The position numbers were made by a program, and so were the translations under genes. Positions 12,301 to 23,491 of a stretch of 64,000 nt of DNA are shown here, piece after piece (positions within the stretch are counted from its first letter, which is position 1; each line of letters starts with the position of its first letter). The notes beneath the pieces are model-generated. The model was not told the DNA's origin, did not search any database, and was given only the letters and a program-made list of their open reading frames with translations. Source of the stretch: Aquatica leii (lineage: Eukaryota; Arthropoda; Insecta; Coleoptera; Lampyridae); the NCBI GenBank assembly GCA_035610365.1, contig CM069432.1:17813473-17877472 (forward strand), in the 5' to 3' direction.

Positions 12301-13300
12301 AACAAGCAATTTAAGTCTTCGAGACTTAACGCGCACTGCTTATGAATTTGTGAAGCACAAAAATATTATTAATTGTGTTAACATAACATGCACGTACGGC
12401 CATAAACGTCATGACCACCGAAGTACAAATCGAAAAAAAAATTGAAATAGTAGTACTCACAGTTAGGTATTATCCAGTAGGGGATTAGCTAATTCCGTAC
12501 TTCAGTTGGTTAAAAAGTAATATTAAACCCAATATAAACAAACATATAATGTTAACACAAGTAAAAGGTCCCCCTTTAGCATTTAATCATTTAAGAACGC
12601 AAATGCGCAGCGTATCCCTTTGACCTAGCGAAGTAACTTTTCCCAGTTTTCGTAGTAATCCGTCTCCCAAAAGAGGGATAATCCTAATGGCTTCGAACCC
12701 TTGACCTATAAGCAATAACGTTAACACTAACGTGACGTTATGGAAATTTTTTGGCCACCAGGTGTTACCAGGTGTTACGAACGTCACTGATAAAATTACA
12801 AGTGGAGGAATCGGACCCGCTAAAGAATTAATTTGAACCCTCAATACAAAAAAACGTAATAAAATTACATACCCTAAAATAGGCTTTCACTCAACACTGC
12901 GTAAAATTCTCCCACACAGTTACGTTTTGGCGGTGAAAGAGTTGTACAGATACGTTAATTTATTAAATCTAAAATAACGCGTTTTAATGGTAGTAAAACT
13001 AAAGTTAAAATTTTTTAAAGGTAGATAAACGCAGTAGTGCATTTAAAACGTAGTCGTTTGATTACGACATAAGGTGCGGCGTGCAGATTAGATACTATTA
13101 CAATCAAGGTGGATTTTCCGGCGTACATATTTTACATTTATATTTTTAAAATAGTGGATTTTTATACAATTTTTTTGGCGATTTAAATTTAGTTTAATTA
13201 ATATTTCGTTAAGTCATAAAATACGTGGTTTCTTTTTTTGTGATTTTAATATAATTAACATTTCGTTATTCAAAAAGAGCAGACAGTTAATTAGTGTAAA
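9341..13300. other. Non-coding, AT-rich region with possible LTR fragments
   Basis: No gene is recognisable. Near 9460 there is a run of ten G, and 9780-9910 is unusually GC-rich (repeated GCCG, CGCC) for this window. That could be the 3' flank or LTR of the Gypsy remnant ending near 9340. A TGGCGCC motif on the minus strand near 12005 and a region at 12590-12840 have the look of LTR or leader sequence, but no partner copy is visible. The rest (10000-12000) shows only AT-rich sequence. Confidence 0.3.
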
Positions 13301-13321
13301 GTTTAAAGGAGAAGGGAAATT

Positions 13322-14048
13322 ATGTCGGAATCCGAGGAAGGGTGGTCAGAAGGAAAAAGGCAAGCTACGGTGGAGGAGGTGTTCAGGAAGAGCACAAAAG
13401 TAAGGAAATCACCGATAGCGGAAGAAAAAGAGAGGAAAGATGGGGAGTTAGTAGAAATGTGTAAAGAACTGTTAAAGGAGGTAAAGAATATAAGAGAGGA
13501 ACAAATTAAGATGGGTAAGAAGTTGGAAGATAATAATAAAGAGGTAAATGATATGAAAGAAGAATGAAGAAAGTCAAATGAAGAATGGAAAAGGAAATTT
13601 GAAGAAACGGGAGAAAAGTATAGAAAGTTGGAGGCCAGATTGGAGAAGATAGAGAGAAGCTGGGAAAAAACGGAAAACGAAAAAAGGAGAACAAACATAA
13701 TCAGAGCAAGTGGAAAATTGGATGAAGAAGGATTTAAATATGGAGAAAACAGTGGTAGAAACTAGAAAGTTTGCAGAGCGTGTAATGTTAGTAAGGATGG
13801 ATACATTTGAGGATAAGTTAGATGTATGGAAGCAAAAAAGAAGGTTAAGCGGTACGAGCATTTATTTAGACGATGACATGACGAGAAGGGAAATAGATAT
13901 ACAAAAGAAGATAAGATATAAGGCGAGTAAGATGAAGAGAGAGGGGAAAAGTATTAAAATAGGATTCTTAAAAGTGTGGGTGGAAGGTGAACAAAGATTT
14001 TGGGATGAGGAGAGGGGAACTCTAGTGAAGAAGGGGGCAAAAAACTAA
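13322..14048 (+). pseudogene. LINE ORF1, coiled-coil and basic C-terminus, broken
   Basis: ORF1 of a non-LTR retrotransposon, whose product normally binds element RNA. The first frame (13322-13567) is rich in E, K and R with heptad-like spacing, suggesting a coiled coil. An in-frame TGA at 13565-13567 interrupts it. The same frame then continues to about 13710, where the reading shifts and ends in the conserved-looking C-terminus (SGTSIYLDDDMTRREIDIQ, ending at 14048). ORF2 starts 80 bases downstream on the same strand. It is placed as ORF1 from position and composition; I do not assign a clade. Confidence 0.65.
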
Positions 14049-14128
14049 CAGTTGGGGGAGGGAAGGATGGATTAAATGATGTTGGATTAGCAAGTTTTAA
14101 GGAAAAAGAGAAGGAAAAGCAGAATCAA

Positions 14129-16735
14129 ATGAAATTATTGTTTTGGAATGTGGCAGGCATAAAAAATTAGGGAGAGGATTTCTGGAGATACGTAGAGGGT
14201 TTTGATATGATGGGAATGTCGGAAACATGGTTGGAGGAAAAAGACTGGGAAGTATGGAAGGAAAAATTACCAGAGGGTTATAATTGGAAGGTGGAATTTG
14301 CAACTAGAAGAGAAAGTAAAGGTAGAGCAAGAGGAGGGATACTAACGGGCATAAAAAGGAACTGGTCGGTTGAAGAAGAGGAGAGAGACGAGAAGCAAGG
14401 GAAAGGGATTGTAAAAAATTATGTGGTCAGATAAGGAAAGGAAAAATATATAGTGTTAACAGTTTATGGGCGGGATATGAGGATGATAAGTGAACAGATT
14501 GAGAAAATGGTACAGGGAGAGGAAAAAGAAAAGATTATTATAGGGGGTGATTTTAACGCAAGAACAGAGGAAAAAGGAGGAGTGATTATAGGAGGGGAAG
14601 TAAAGAGAAGAGTTAGCATGGATAAGACAGTTAATAGGAATGGGATAATGTTAGTGGAGATATGTGAGGAAACAGCGTGGTCAATTCTTAATGGAAATAT
14701 AGAGGAGGCGACAGAGGTGACTACACATATATGGAAGGGAGGGGGGAATCGGTGATCGATTACGTGATAGTGAGTGGAGAAATGTGGGAGTACATAGAAA
14801 GTTTTAAAGTGGGGGATGAAGAGGAATCGGATCATCAGCCATTGGAAGTGATTTTAAAAAGAAAGGAGCAAGGAATTAAGGAGGAACAGAGGGGATGGGG
14901 AGTAAAAAAGGTGTGGACTGAGGAAAGCATAGAAAGATATAAGATGAAGTTGGAGCAAGTGATTTGGGGTGATTGGGGAGATGTAGGGGGGGAAGAAGGA
15001 CTAAAAGAGTTGACTGCAGAAATGGAGAAGGCAGTAGAAAAGAAACGCTTTCAGAGAAGACAAGGAAAAAAGAGGAACGAAAATAAGTGGTGGAATAGAG
15101 AATGTAGAAAGGCAAAAACAGAGATGAGAAATGCTAGAAGAAGATGGAAGAAAGGTATAATAGATGTGCAGGAGTATAAGGAGAAGAAAGTGAATTTTAA
15201 AAATGTATGTTCTGAGAGAAAGGTGTCGTATAAAGAGGAAATGGAGAAACAAGTAAAGGAAATAAAGAAAGAAAGAGAAGTGTGGAAATTTCTAAACAAG
15301 GAGAGAAGAAGAGGTAAGAGGAGAGGAGGTTTAACGGATATAAAGGTGTGGTTGGATTATTGTATGGAGCGTTTGGAGGAAACAATAGAAGAACCAGGGC
15401 AGGTGATATTCCAAGGGGTAAATACAATACAGGAGGGGTAGGAGATAACGAAAGAGGAAATGCAGGAATTAATAAATAGACTAAAATTAAGAAAGACGGC
15501 AGGAACGGACGGTACGCAAGGAGAACAATGGAAGTATGTAGTTGTAGAAGAGAGAGTAAGAAGAAATGTAAGAATTAATTATTAATAGAATATGGAAAGG
15601 GGAGAAATTGCCAGGGAGTTGGAAAGAAAGTTTAATTCTGCCGGTTTATAAGGGAGGGGATAGGAGGAAGGTAGAGAATTATAGAGGGATTAGTGTCACT
15701 AATGTAAGTTATAAATTGTATGCCATGATTATATAAAATACGTTGGAAAAGGAAATAGAAGAAACAAGACTATTACTACTTAGAGTGGGAAGAAGGGCAA
15801 TAGACAATGTTTATATATTGAAACAGTTAGTGAATGGAGAGCTAGATAAGAAAAGGGGTAAGGTATACGCGTTCTTTATGGACATAGAAGCTGCGTTTGA
15901 TAATGTGAATAGGGAAAAGCTATGGAGGGTGTTAAGGAAAAAGGGAGTAGAGGAACAACTAGTAAGGAAACTGGAAGGGATATATAAAAAGACTAAGAAT
16001 AGGGTAAAAATAGCGGATAGTGTTAGTGAAGTGTTTTGGACGAGGAAGGGGTTAAGGCAGGGGTGTCCTCTTAGCCCTATTTTATTTGCACTGTATATAA
16101 GGGACATAGAGGAAGTGTTGAAGGGAGGTGGGGTGGTCATGGAGGGAGGGGTTAAAGTGTGGGTGTTGGCATATGCAGACGATATAGTCATGGTGGCAAA
16201 AAATGAGTTGGAGATGAAAGGTATGATAAATACGATAAAGAGGTATCTGGAAAGGAAAGATTTGGGTTTAAATGTGAGAAAGTCTAAGATGGTAGTTTTT
16301 CAAAAAGGGAGAGGCGGGAAGAAGAAGGAGGAGTTAAGTTGGGGAAAACAGAAGATAGAGGCAGTGAATGAAGTGACATATTTAGGATATAGGCTAAGGT
16401 ATGATAATAAAGATGATGCGCATATAAAGGAGTTAGCAAAGAAGGGTAACAGTGTATTAGAGCAGGTATGGAGTTTAGGGGAAAGAGTATTTGGAAAGGA
16501 GATCGAGAAGAGAAGATGGCTGTTTGAAAAATTGATTAAAAGTGTAATGATGTACGGAGTGGAGGTATGGAGTTGGAAAGAGTGGAACCTATTGGAAAAG
16601 GTACAAATAAAATATTGGAAATGGATACTAGGGTTAGACTGGAAGACGCCAGGGTACATAATAGAGGAGGAGGGGAAGTTAGAGAAGATTAGAATAGAAG
16701 CAGGGAAAAGACGATGGGTTATGAAGAGAAAATGA
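14129..16735 (+). pseudogene. LINE ORF2: AP-like endonuclease and reverse transcriptase, broken
   Basis: The frame starts at ATG 14129 with MKLLFWNVAGIKN (endonuclease N-terminus). It continues through SETWLEEKDW, GGDFNAR and, after a frame change near 14745 in a G-rich run, IDYVIVS and SDHQPLEV. RT follows: TAGTDG near 15500, ENYRGISVTN near 15680, FFMDIEAAFDNVN near 15880, GLRQGCPLSP near 16050 and the active site AYADDIVMVAK near 16170. It ends at 16735 with a C-terminal region containing WILGLDWKTPGYI. Lesions: TAG near 14168, TAA at 14432, frame changes near 14745 and 15590, a stop at 15441 and a TAA near 15736. The sense strand is strikingly rich in A and G. Whether it belongs to the Jockey, I or R1 group cannot be settled by eye. 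Confidence 0.85.
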
Positions 16736-17639
16736 AGGTAAGGTAAGAATTAAAATTTTGCAATGTTGCTGGAGGACAGTAAAAGATAGCAAACACATAT
16801 ATGGGCAGGGAGAAAGGAAACTGTACTACCAACGAGGAGATTTCGCAAGAAAAGGGGTAGAAAGAAGCGGGCGGTAAAGTAACAGGCAAACAGTTGCAGG
16901 CAAAGATACTTTCAAGTGATAGCCGGTGATCAAAACCTTTAATTCTTCCTAAACTGCAAGATTGCAAAAATGTAATTACCTATACGAGAAATCCACGACA
17001 CTTAAAACATTTAGCTTAAACCATGAACTAAACAAAACCGTAAATTACGAAATGGAGGACTCCCTTAATACAACGCTGCATGATACATATCCTTAGTGAA
17101 AAACGCAAGAGCAGTTTCTAAATGATCCTCGGGAACACCTTCTAAAACTTTAAGGACATTATTGAACCATTTTTGCATTTCGAAATTTTTTTTTCAAACG
17201 ATCAGGGTTCGCAGCGCGTCCATGATGGTGTCAATATTAGTAATCACGTCATAAACATACTGAAACGTTCTCGAAGTAATTGGCAATTTCAAAACAATGA
17301 CGCAAAACGTGGAACATTCTGGATGCAGATAACGAAAGATTATGAAAAATAATAAAAACAGCACCAGATACCTTCCTAGAGCAATTGACTATTCAAACTT
17401 TCATAGACGGCTTTTGAGACAGCAAAATGCAGCAAACTCTACGGTTAGCTTGGCCTAAGACATAAGATGACGTTTTAACGTTTGTATTGGAGCAGCAAAA
17501 CAGACGTCGCACCAAAGCAGTTATAAGTTTTGCTGTGCTGCAAAAGTACCCGTGCCTTCAGAAGAAGACAGGAAAAACGCTCAAAAGCCTGGAACGTGTT
17601 GACCAAAGGAGACAAAAGTTAACCTCATCTAGTCATGTA
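16736..17639. other. Non-coding stretch between LINE and Gypsy remnant
   Basis: I see no supported gene. A short protein-like frame on the minus strand around 17050-17190 (reading QKWFNNVLKVLEGVPEDHLE) has a stop soon after and no recognised family. It could be an exon or transposon fragment. Confidence 0.3.
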
Positions 17640-19080
17640 CCAGAAATTACCATTTAAATGGCACTGCCTATGGAGCAACTGCACAGCATTTATCTTAATG
17701 GCAAAATCACATGAAAAAATGTTCAATTACTGGTTGACACGAGAACGACAAAGACCATCATTCGTCCAGTTACATTACTGAAAAATAAGAAGACATCACC
17801 AGTAATAGTACGACTTCAAATGGCGACAGGTGAAGAAATAAGTAGTCATGGATAACTAAAAGTAACAATTCGTTTGGGAGAGTATTCGACCATCAAGTAC
17901 TGATAGCCGACATCACAAAAGAAATTAATACCGGAGACGTTCGGCCGATAAGGAACTAACCAAATAATTACGGATATAGAGAAAGAAGTTGTTATTATAT
18001 TTTCAAATAGTTCCTGGGTAACCTCAGTAGTGATAGTAAAAGAAAAAAAAATAAATGGCCAAAAAGAACGGTTACCTTTTATTAAGAACTGACGACACTT
18101 TAAACACCCTGTTAGGATTCCAGTAATGTTTTACGTTGGATTTAAAGAGTGGTTACTGGTAGGTATTGGAGCCCAAGGACCGTCAAACACTCGATGCTCC
18201 GCAATGTTCGAGCGTTTGAAGGAAACCATATTGCGCGGTTCACCTAGACGACGTGATCGTGGTTGGAATATCGTTTGAAAAACATTTGAACTTAAAAAAA
18301 TGTGTTTTAACGGCTACGTAGAGCAAATCTAAAACTGAAGTGCAAGGTGGACAAAAGATAGTCATCGCGTGTTTTAGTAAAGTTTTGTTTATACCAAAAA
18401 AAAATACTGCGTAACTAATGGAGAGCTGTTAGCAATTGTCAATTTCATAGAACACTTCTAGAAGCATTTGTATGAACAAACATTTTTACCAAAGACAAAC
18501 CACGCCGCTTTGAAATGGTTATTGCAGTTTTGTAATTCGGAAGAACAAGTAGCAAGCTATATTGAGAGACTGCAAGAGCATAATGATGACACAAAACACC
18601 GTGCCAAAACCAGTCATCGGAACGTTGATGCCTTGTCTAAAAGACCATGTCCAGTAAACTGCAGTGGGAACCTGAGCAGTTGCGTCGCGACAAGAAAACG
18701 GCCCCGATATAAGAACCCCTGAATTGGAAAACAAACAACCGACGACCAACTTGGAAAGAAATAAGTGCTTAGAGCAGAAACGTTAAAGCGTACTGGGCGC
18801 GCAGTGAGACTTTTTGTGGTGGAAGACGGTCTTTTTAAGCAATCCCAAGAGAGTGCCAAAGAGCATGACGGTACATTAGAAAGACACTTTGGCGGAAAGA
18901 AGACATTGGAAAACGTTTGAGAAAGATTCTAATGGGTGAACTGCAAGAGGACTTAAAAAAAACAATCAAACAGTATCACGTGGAATGCCCTTTAGAGAGA
19001 GTAGCAATTGACATTGCAGAGCCGTTCCCATATTCGGATTCCGTAAACAAATACATCTTAGTGTTAATGTATTATTTTGT
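17640..19080 (+). pseudogene. Heavily decayed Gypsy pol (same family as remnant A)
   Basis: Frames change often and stops are numerous, but Gypsy pol can be followed: protease (QLLVDTRTTKTIIRP, near 17720), a protease C-terminus matching the 6360 region at nucleotide level, RT pieces (SSWVTSVVIV near 18010; a start of the PFGLCNAPA block near 18190), then RNase H at 18480-18660 (NHAALKWLLQF, ALSKRPCPVN). Integrase core fragments near 18980 (PLERVAIDIAEPFPY) end near 19080. The blocks at 17900-18250 align with 6360-7330, showing the two are copies of one family. No part could make protein. Confidence 0.75.
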
Positions 19081-19084
19081 TACA

Positions 19085-20105
19085 AACTTATAAGTCTTAC
19101 GAACCTTGCACGGTCAACTCACACAGTCGGAGATAGGAGAGGTTCAAGTAAATAATAATTAAGGGCGCCAGATCTTTTATAATTATCACTTCTGCCTTGA
19201 TCAAGACAGACAGTTCAAGTAACCCTTGTTACTCTGTTGTTCAGGTAACCACAATAAAAGAGAAAGATATGTTACCATAAAAGAAAGATTAAACAGGTAT
19301 AAAAACTTTAATTTAATAACGTAGATTATTAACAAGAGTATATCTAATTCTCAATCTCTAAATGCCAGAAGTCTCGGCAACACACAATACATAAGTTGTT
19401 TCGAAGTGAATAACAAAGAAAATTACGTAATAAATATTGTTTGTACACAGCATGCGATACACAAAATAATTAATGAAACTACCTTAATGGCATTGAAACA
19501 ATGATCGTAATTACGAAAATTAACATAAGCAAAAGTTCCCTGAGTGACTTTTCTGACAGCGACAAAGTAATTAAATAAACTTACCCACAATCCAGTACCT
19601 ACTTGTTCGAAGAAAACCTTTTTCTCGGTGAGTGAGCCTGGAATAGTTATGAATAGCAAATCGTGTCAACACAATAACTCACAAAGATAGGAATCTACAA
19701 TATTGTTAATAATAAAAGAAATTAGATATAAGAACCTGATGTATCGAATGCTGTTATTCGCAATTATTAAAAGGTGGGTATCGCAATCGACTGACGTATA
19801 AAAAATAACATCTCAAAGGCAAATGCTGGTCAAGACTTTGTTTTCGGTATTTATCGATATTAATTCTTTATTGTTCTTTTATTAAATCGAACATGTGGCC
19901 AAAGCGTGGCAGAACGGCTATCAAATTAAGAAAGAAATTACAAAAGAATCTTAACAAAACGGATGTAGATATCTCACCCTGTGACGAATAAGATAATTTA
20001 AATACGTAATGAATTTATAATTTTATTTCCGTTACAGATTATGTTCTATTAAATTTTCAGATTAGACGAAACAGATCATTTTATGTAGCTTAATGTCTTG
20101 GATCT
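19085..20105 (+). repeat. Dispersed repeat, copy 1
   Basis: The segment is repeated in direct orientation at about 22330-23115. Shared landmarks are the start (GTCTTACGAACCTTGCAC), a GGGCGCCAGATCTTTTATAA block, ATGTTACCATAAAA, and a long block beginning ACTTACCCACAATCCAG. Copy 2 lacks the part corresponding to about 19290-19540. The first 150 bases also occur inverted at 46323-46463. On the minus strand the GGCGCC block reads TATAAAAGATCTGGCGCCC, which looks like an LTR end followed by a primer binding site, so the first 180 bases may be LTR-derived. Confidence 0.65.
19423..19659 (-). pseudogene. Two exon-like blocks of an unidentified gene
   Basis: On the minus strand, an AG acceptor near 19642 (…TATTCCAG) is followed by about 57 coding-like bases (EKKVFFEQVGTGLW) and a GTAAGT donor. 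After a short intron-like gap ending CTGTCAG, a second block reads KVTQGTFAYVNFRNYDHCF and is followed by GTAGTT. The first block with both splice sites is conserved in the second repeat copy near 22590. The residue pattern is faintly like the second ligand-binding lobe of ionotropic (glutamate-type) receptors. That is an impression only, and I would not assign the family without a search. Confidence 0.3.
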
Positions 20106-20689
20106 AGAAAGACTAGGTTTGGAGTTACAACCGAGAAACAAGACCTGTCCTGAACACGAAAACTTTTGTCTTCAACAAATTGTTGAAGACATTGCTAAAG
20201 CAAGTAAACTATTTGTTTAAATAAAACGTTGTCCTGCCGCCGCAAACTCAAGTGGTTATATTCTTCTATTCACGGTCAGTCATGACAGGTGGTAACAGCA
20301 AAAGGTTTTCTTCATCCTGTCATCACCTTAAATTCAATCTCCTAACTTTCCTCACATATTACTAGGTCTGACCACTTTGGTGTAACCAGCGAAAAGCAGC
20401 ACTTAATTTAGAGCACATATTCTAACAAATTAAGTTCGAACTCGAATAACCAAAACGAACAATAGAGACTAGTACAGAAAATTGACTAAAATGGATTAAG
20501 GAACAATTGCGCTACATCATGTCGGTCATAGTACTTAGGCATCCTTATACATTTGACTACACCACTTCTTCCATTATTTTTCCTTTCTTTGTAGCAGGTT
20601 TGTAATCAAAGTGTTTATTTCTCTCCATGCATCCTCTCCACTCAACATCACCTGTACGAGGTTTGATCGATGTATCTTGTGTAAACAAT
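20106..20689. other. Short non-coding gap
   Basis: Between the first dispersed repeat copy and the R1-like remnant I see no coding sequence, RNA gene or repeat that I can name. Confidence 0.3.
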
Positions 20690-21485
20690 GAGTCTCCTTC
20701 AACTTGCTAGTGCTTACAATCTAGTGTGTTCCGCATCGTTTACTTCTTTCTAACACATGAATTCTCATCGCTATCTTTCTTAGCTATATTTTTAGCATGT
20801 ACCTTACCTTTCTTACTTTGCTTTGTCCTGTGCCATACTGGCGCTGCGTATAACAACGATGAATGATAACATGACATAATCAGTTTTCTTTTGGTTGAGA
20901 ATGGTTCTTTAACATTGGCCATCCATTTGTATAAAGCCGTTGCTCTCTTTTTCGTTTTGTAGACCACGTTTCCAATGTGCGAGTTAAATGTTTATCTAAA
21001 GTCACTCCTAAGTAATTCATCGTGTCCTTAATAAGTACCGCAAGCTCCTTATATAGGAACTGTATAGTATCGAGTTTCTTTCTTCCCGTGAATGCAATAG
21101 CATCTGTTTTGCTTACCGTTACCTTAAGCTTGTTAGCTACCAGTCACGAGTCCACTGCTGCTAAGCCCTTGTTAACTACCCGCACCAGTTCAACAACATT
21201 TCTTTCTTACCTAAAAAGCGTCAGTTCGTCCGCAAAGGCAGGTAATACCACTTGGGGAACCAGGAAAACCAACAACAGGTCGTCATAAAAAATATTCCAC
21301 AACAATGGTCGTAGTATGGAGCCTTGTGAAACTCCGCAGATCATTTGGTGTTGTATCTTAAAGTTCCAGTCATTCGTGAACGCAATTGTCCTGTTAGTTA
21401 AGAAGCTAATAATCGTTTTAATTAGGTGTGCTTTTTTTCTCAGTTTTTCTATTAACAAAATCCACGGCACAGTATTGAACACGTT
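20690..21485 (-). pseudogene. R1-like LINE reverse transcriptase remnant
   Basis: The minus strand carries RT pieces in order: MFNTVPWILLIEKL (21482 downward), SFLTNRTIAF, GVSQGSILRPLLWNIFYDDL, then AFADELTLF where the catalytic box should be AFADD. Past a frame change come NYLGVTLDKHL near 21010 and KRATALYKWMANV with AAPVWHR at 20740-20967. The order and motifs are those of the RT and thumb region of R1/I-type insect LINEs. Several frame changes and the altered active site make it inactive. It separates pieces of sequence that recur in the flanking dispersed repeats. Confidence 0.7.
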
Positions 21486-21943
21486 TTGTATGTAGATCTA
21501 GGCAAGTGCAGGTAAATAGTTAAACCGTACGTTACCGTATTCGGTTCGTATTCAACAACAAAATTATGACTGGATTCGCGCCAGTAAATGTGTAGTAAAC
21601 ACTTTACGACGTAATAAAATTTGTCTCTACATCATGCACTGACCGGATTTAATCTAAAACTAATCAGAAATGCCTTTTTGTAGTTTAGAAACATTTAGGA
21701 GTTGGTCGTTTAAAGGTCTACCATTAAGAAAAGCAGGACCGTTAAAAATAATACGAATCTTAGTTTGTCACTGCATGTAGAAAAACAGTGATAGAGTAGC
21801 ACATAAAACAAAGACAAAGTAGCTACAGACATGTGCTCCAAGTCTCGATACTAATACTTAAATTATTGATAAAAGGCATAACAAAAAGGATCTTCTATGA
21901 AACGTTTTTCTAAAATTAAAAAGGGTTTTGTATTGACTTTTAA

Positions 21944-22246
21944 TTAGCAGCAATCTTTAGAGGTAGTGCGAGCATGGGTATTTCTAAACAAACGTATGCA
22001 CGATTCTTCAACTGGATTGCCGATTTTGGTTACAGGCGTTACTTTGATTTCCCAGAACTTGACAAGCAGGTCTAAAAAATCGGCCTGAAGAGTTAAAAGA
22101 GAGACAGCCAAAGAAGTAAACAAACTTAGACTCACAGGTCCTACAATAACGTCACCAAATATAGTAGGAAAAATTAGAAGATTACCTTTAATTATAGAGA
22201 AACCTTCTGAAATAGTTGTAGGGCATATATCAGCTTTGATAAACAT
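21944..22246 (-). other. Unidentified 100-residue open frame
   Basis: An open frame reading KADICPTTISEGFSIIKG near its start, then a moderately hydrophobic middle with VSLSLFTSLAVSLL. I do not recognise it. An ADI-type start followed by a hydrophobic stretch, placed upstream (on this strand) of the exon-like blocks at 19423-19659, would fit a broken receptor gene, but this is weak. It may equally be chance. Confidence 0.25.
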
Positions 22247-22329
22247 TTCTATCTTGCAAAGTACATAAAATTATTTTTTGGCTGGTTGACGATGTTTTAG
22301 ATTTATTCTGGTATTAAAAAAAGTTCTTA

Positions 22330-23115
22330 CAGGTTTATAGGTCTTACGAACCTTGCACAGTCGGAGATTCAAATAAATAAAAGTTAAAGGGCGCCAGATC
22401 TTTTATAAGAAAAACTTCTATCTCAATCAGTACCGAAGATTCAAGCTTGTAACGAATTTCAGGTTCGTAATCCTTGTTACCCTGGTGTTCGTGTAACCAA
22501 CAAAAGAAAGATATGTTACCATAAAAAAAAGATAGCGACAAAATAATTAAATAAACTTACCCACAATCCAGTACCTACTTGTTCGAAGAAAACGTTTTCC
22601 TCGTTGAGTCAGGCTGGAATAAATTTGAATAGCAAATCGTGTCAACACAATGACTCACGAAAGCAAGATCTACAAAATTGTTAATTACTACTAAAAGAAA
22701 GTACACATAAGAACCCGATTATCGAATGCTGTTGTACACAATCAGTGAAAGTTGGTTTCGCAGGTGTTTGCCGCATGAATAGAATCTCGAAGAAAAGTTC
22801 TTGTTTTCGTGTTTAGTTTTAAACGTGGGCCTTACAGGGTTATACTTGTGGTATTTGTCGATATTAACCCACGTCGATAATACAACGAAACATACAGCCA
22901 AAACGTGGCGGGACGGCTATCAAATTAAGAAGGAAATTACCGATGAATTCTTAAAAAAATTGATATGAACAGTTTACCCTGTAATGAATAAACTACTTTA
23001 AATGCGTAATAAAATTATAATTTCATTTCCATTAGCGTCGATGTTATTAGAAACTTAAAATTTTAAACCCCACAGGCCATTTTACATAGTTGTCGCTTTA
23101 ACGTCTTGACAGGAA
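22330..23115 (+). repeat. Dispersed repeat, copy 2
   Basis: Direct repeat of 19085-20105, lacking the segment equivalent to about 19290-19540. It keeps the GGGCGCCAGATC block at about 22388, the exon-like block with its splice signals near 22560-22620, and the terminal region to about 23115. Divergence from copy 1 is clearly visible (substitutions and small indels throughout), so it is not a recent duplication. Confidence 0.65.
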
Positions 23116-23431
23116 ATGACAGTCAAGACGTCAAAACCGAAATCTAATTTTAATTCAACCAATATACAGGGTATTACGTTATGAAATTTTTGCACGTAAC
23201 AAAGTGCTAAGAAGCAGCTGTAATAACATCAGAAGAGTAACGAGATGTAATTACACAGTTCTATAGCTTAATTCCAAATGTTCTCGTCAAGTGAAGTGGA
23301 GAAGTCACAAAAAGTGAAATTAAGTGAGGGGTAGTATAAAACGAAACCAAAAGTCCATCTAGCGCTAACACTAACATTATTTATTTTAACTGTACCATAC
23401 ATTTTTTACAAACTTCTGTAATTAAAAATCA
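23116..23431. other. Intergenic, downstream of the LRR gene
   Basis: No coding sequence or repeat is recognised between the dispersed repeat and the polyadenylation signal of the LRR gene. Confidence 0.3.
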
Positions 23432-23437
23432 TTTATT
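23432..23437 (-). terminator. Candidate polyadenylation signal AATAAA
   Basis: The minus strand has AATAAA 55 bases past the LRR stop codon, inside GAATAAATG. This spacing is plausible for a short 3' UTR. Confidence 0.5.
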
Positions 23438-23491
23438 CATTAATAAACAAAAACGTCTATTATTATTTAAAAAGAACAAATATAAAGAATT

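Noticed and set aside
12758-12778. Tandem duplication of about 10 bases (CCAGGTGTTA twice)
   Set aside because: Only two units; too short to be an array or a CRISPR, and no spacer structure. No CRISPR array is present anywhere.
13303-15427. Several long minus-strand open frames rich in F, L and S opposite the purine-rich LINE
   Set aside because: They mirror the purine-rich coding strand, have no domain of their own, and the plus strand carries clear endonuclease and RT motifs.
17041-17200. Short protein-like minus-strand frame
   Set aside because: About 35 residues before a stop, no family recognised and no splice context clear enough to call an exon.
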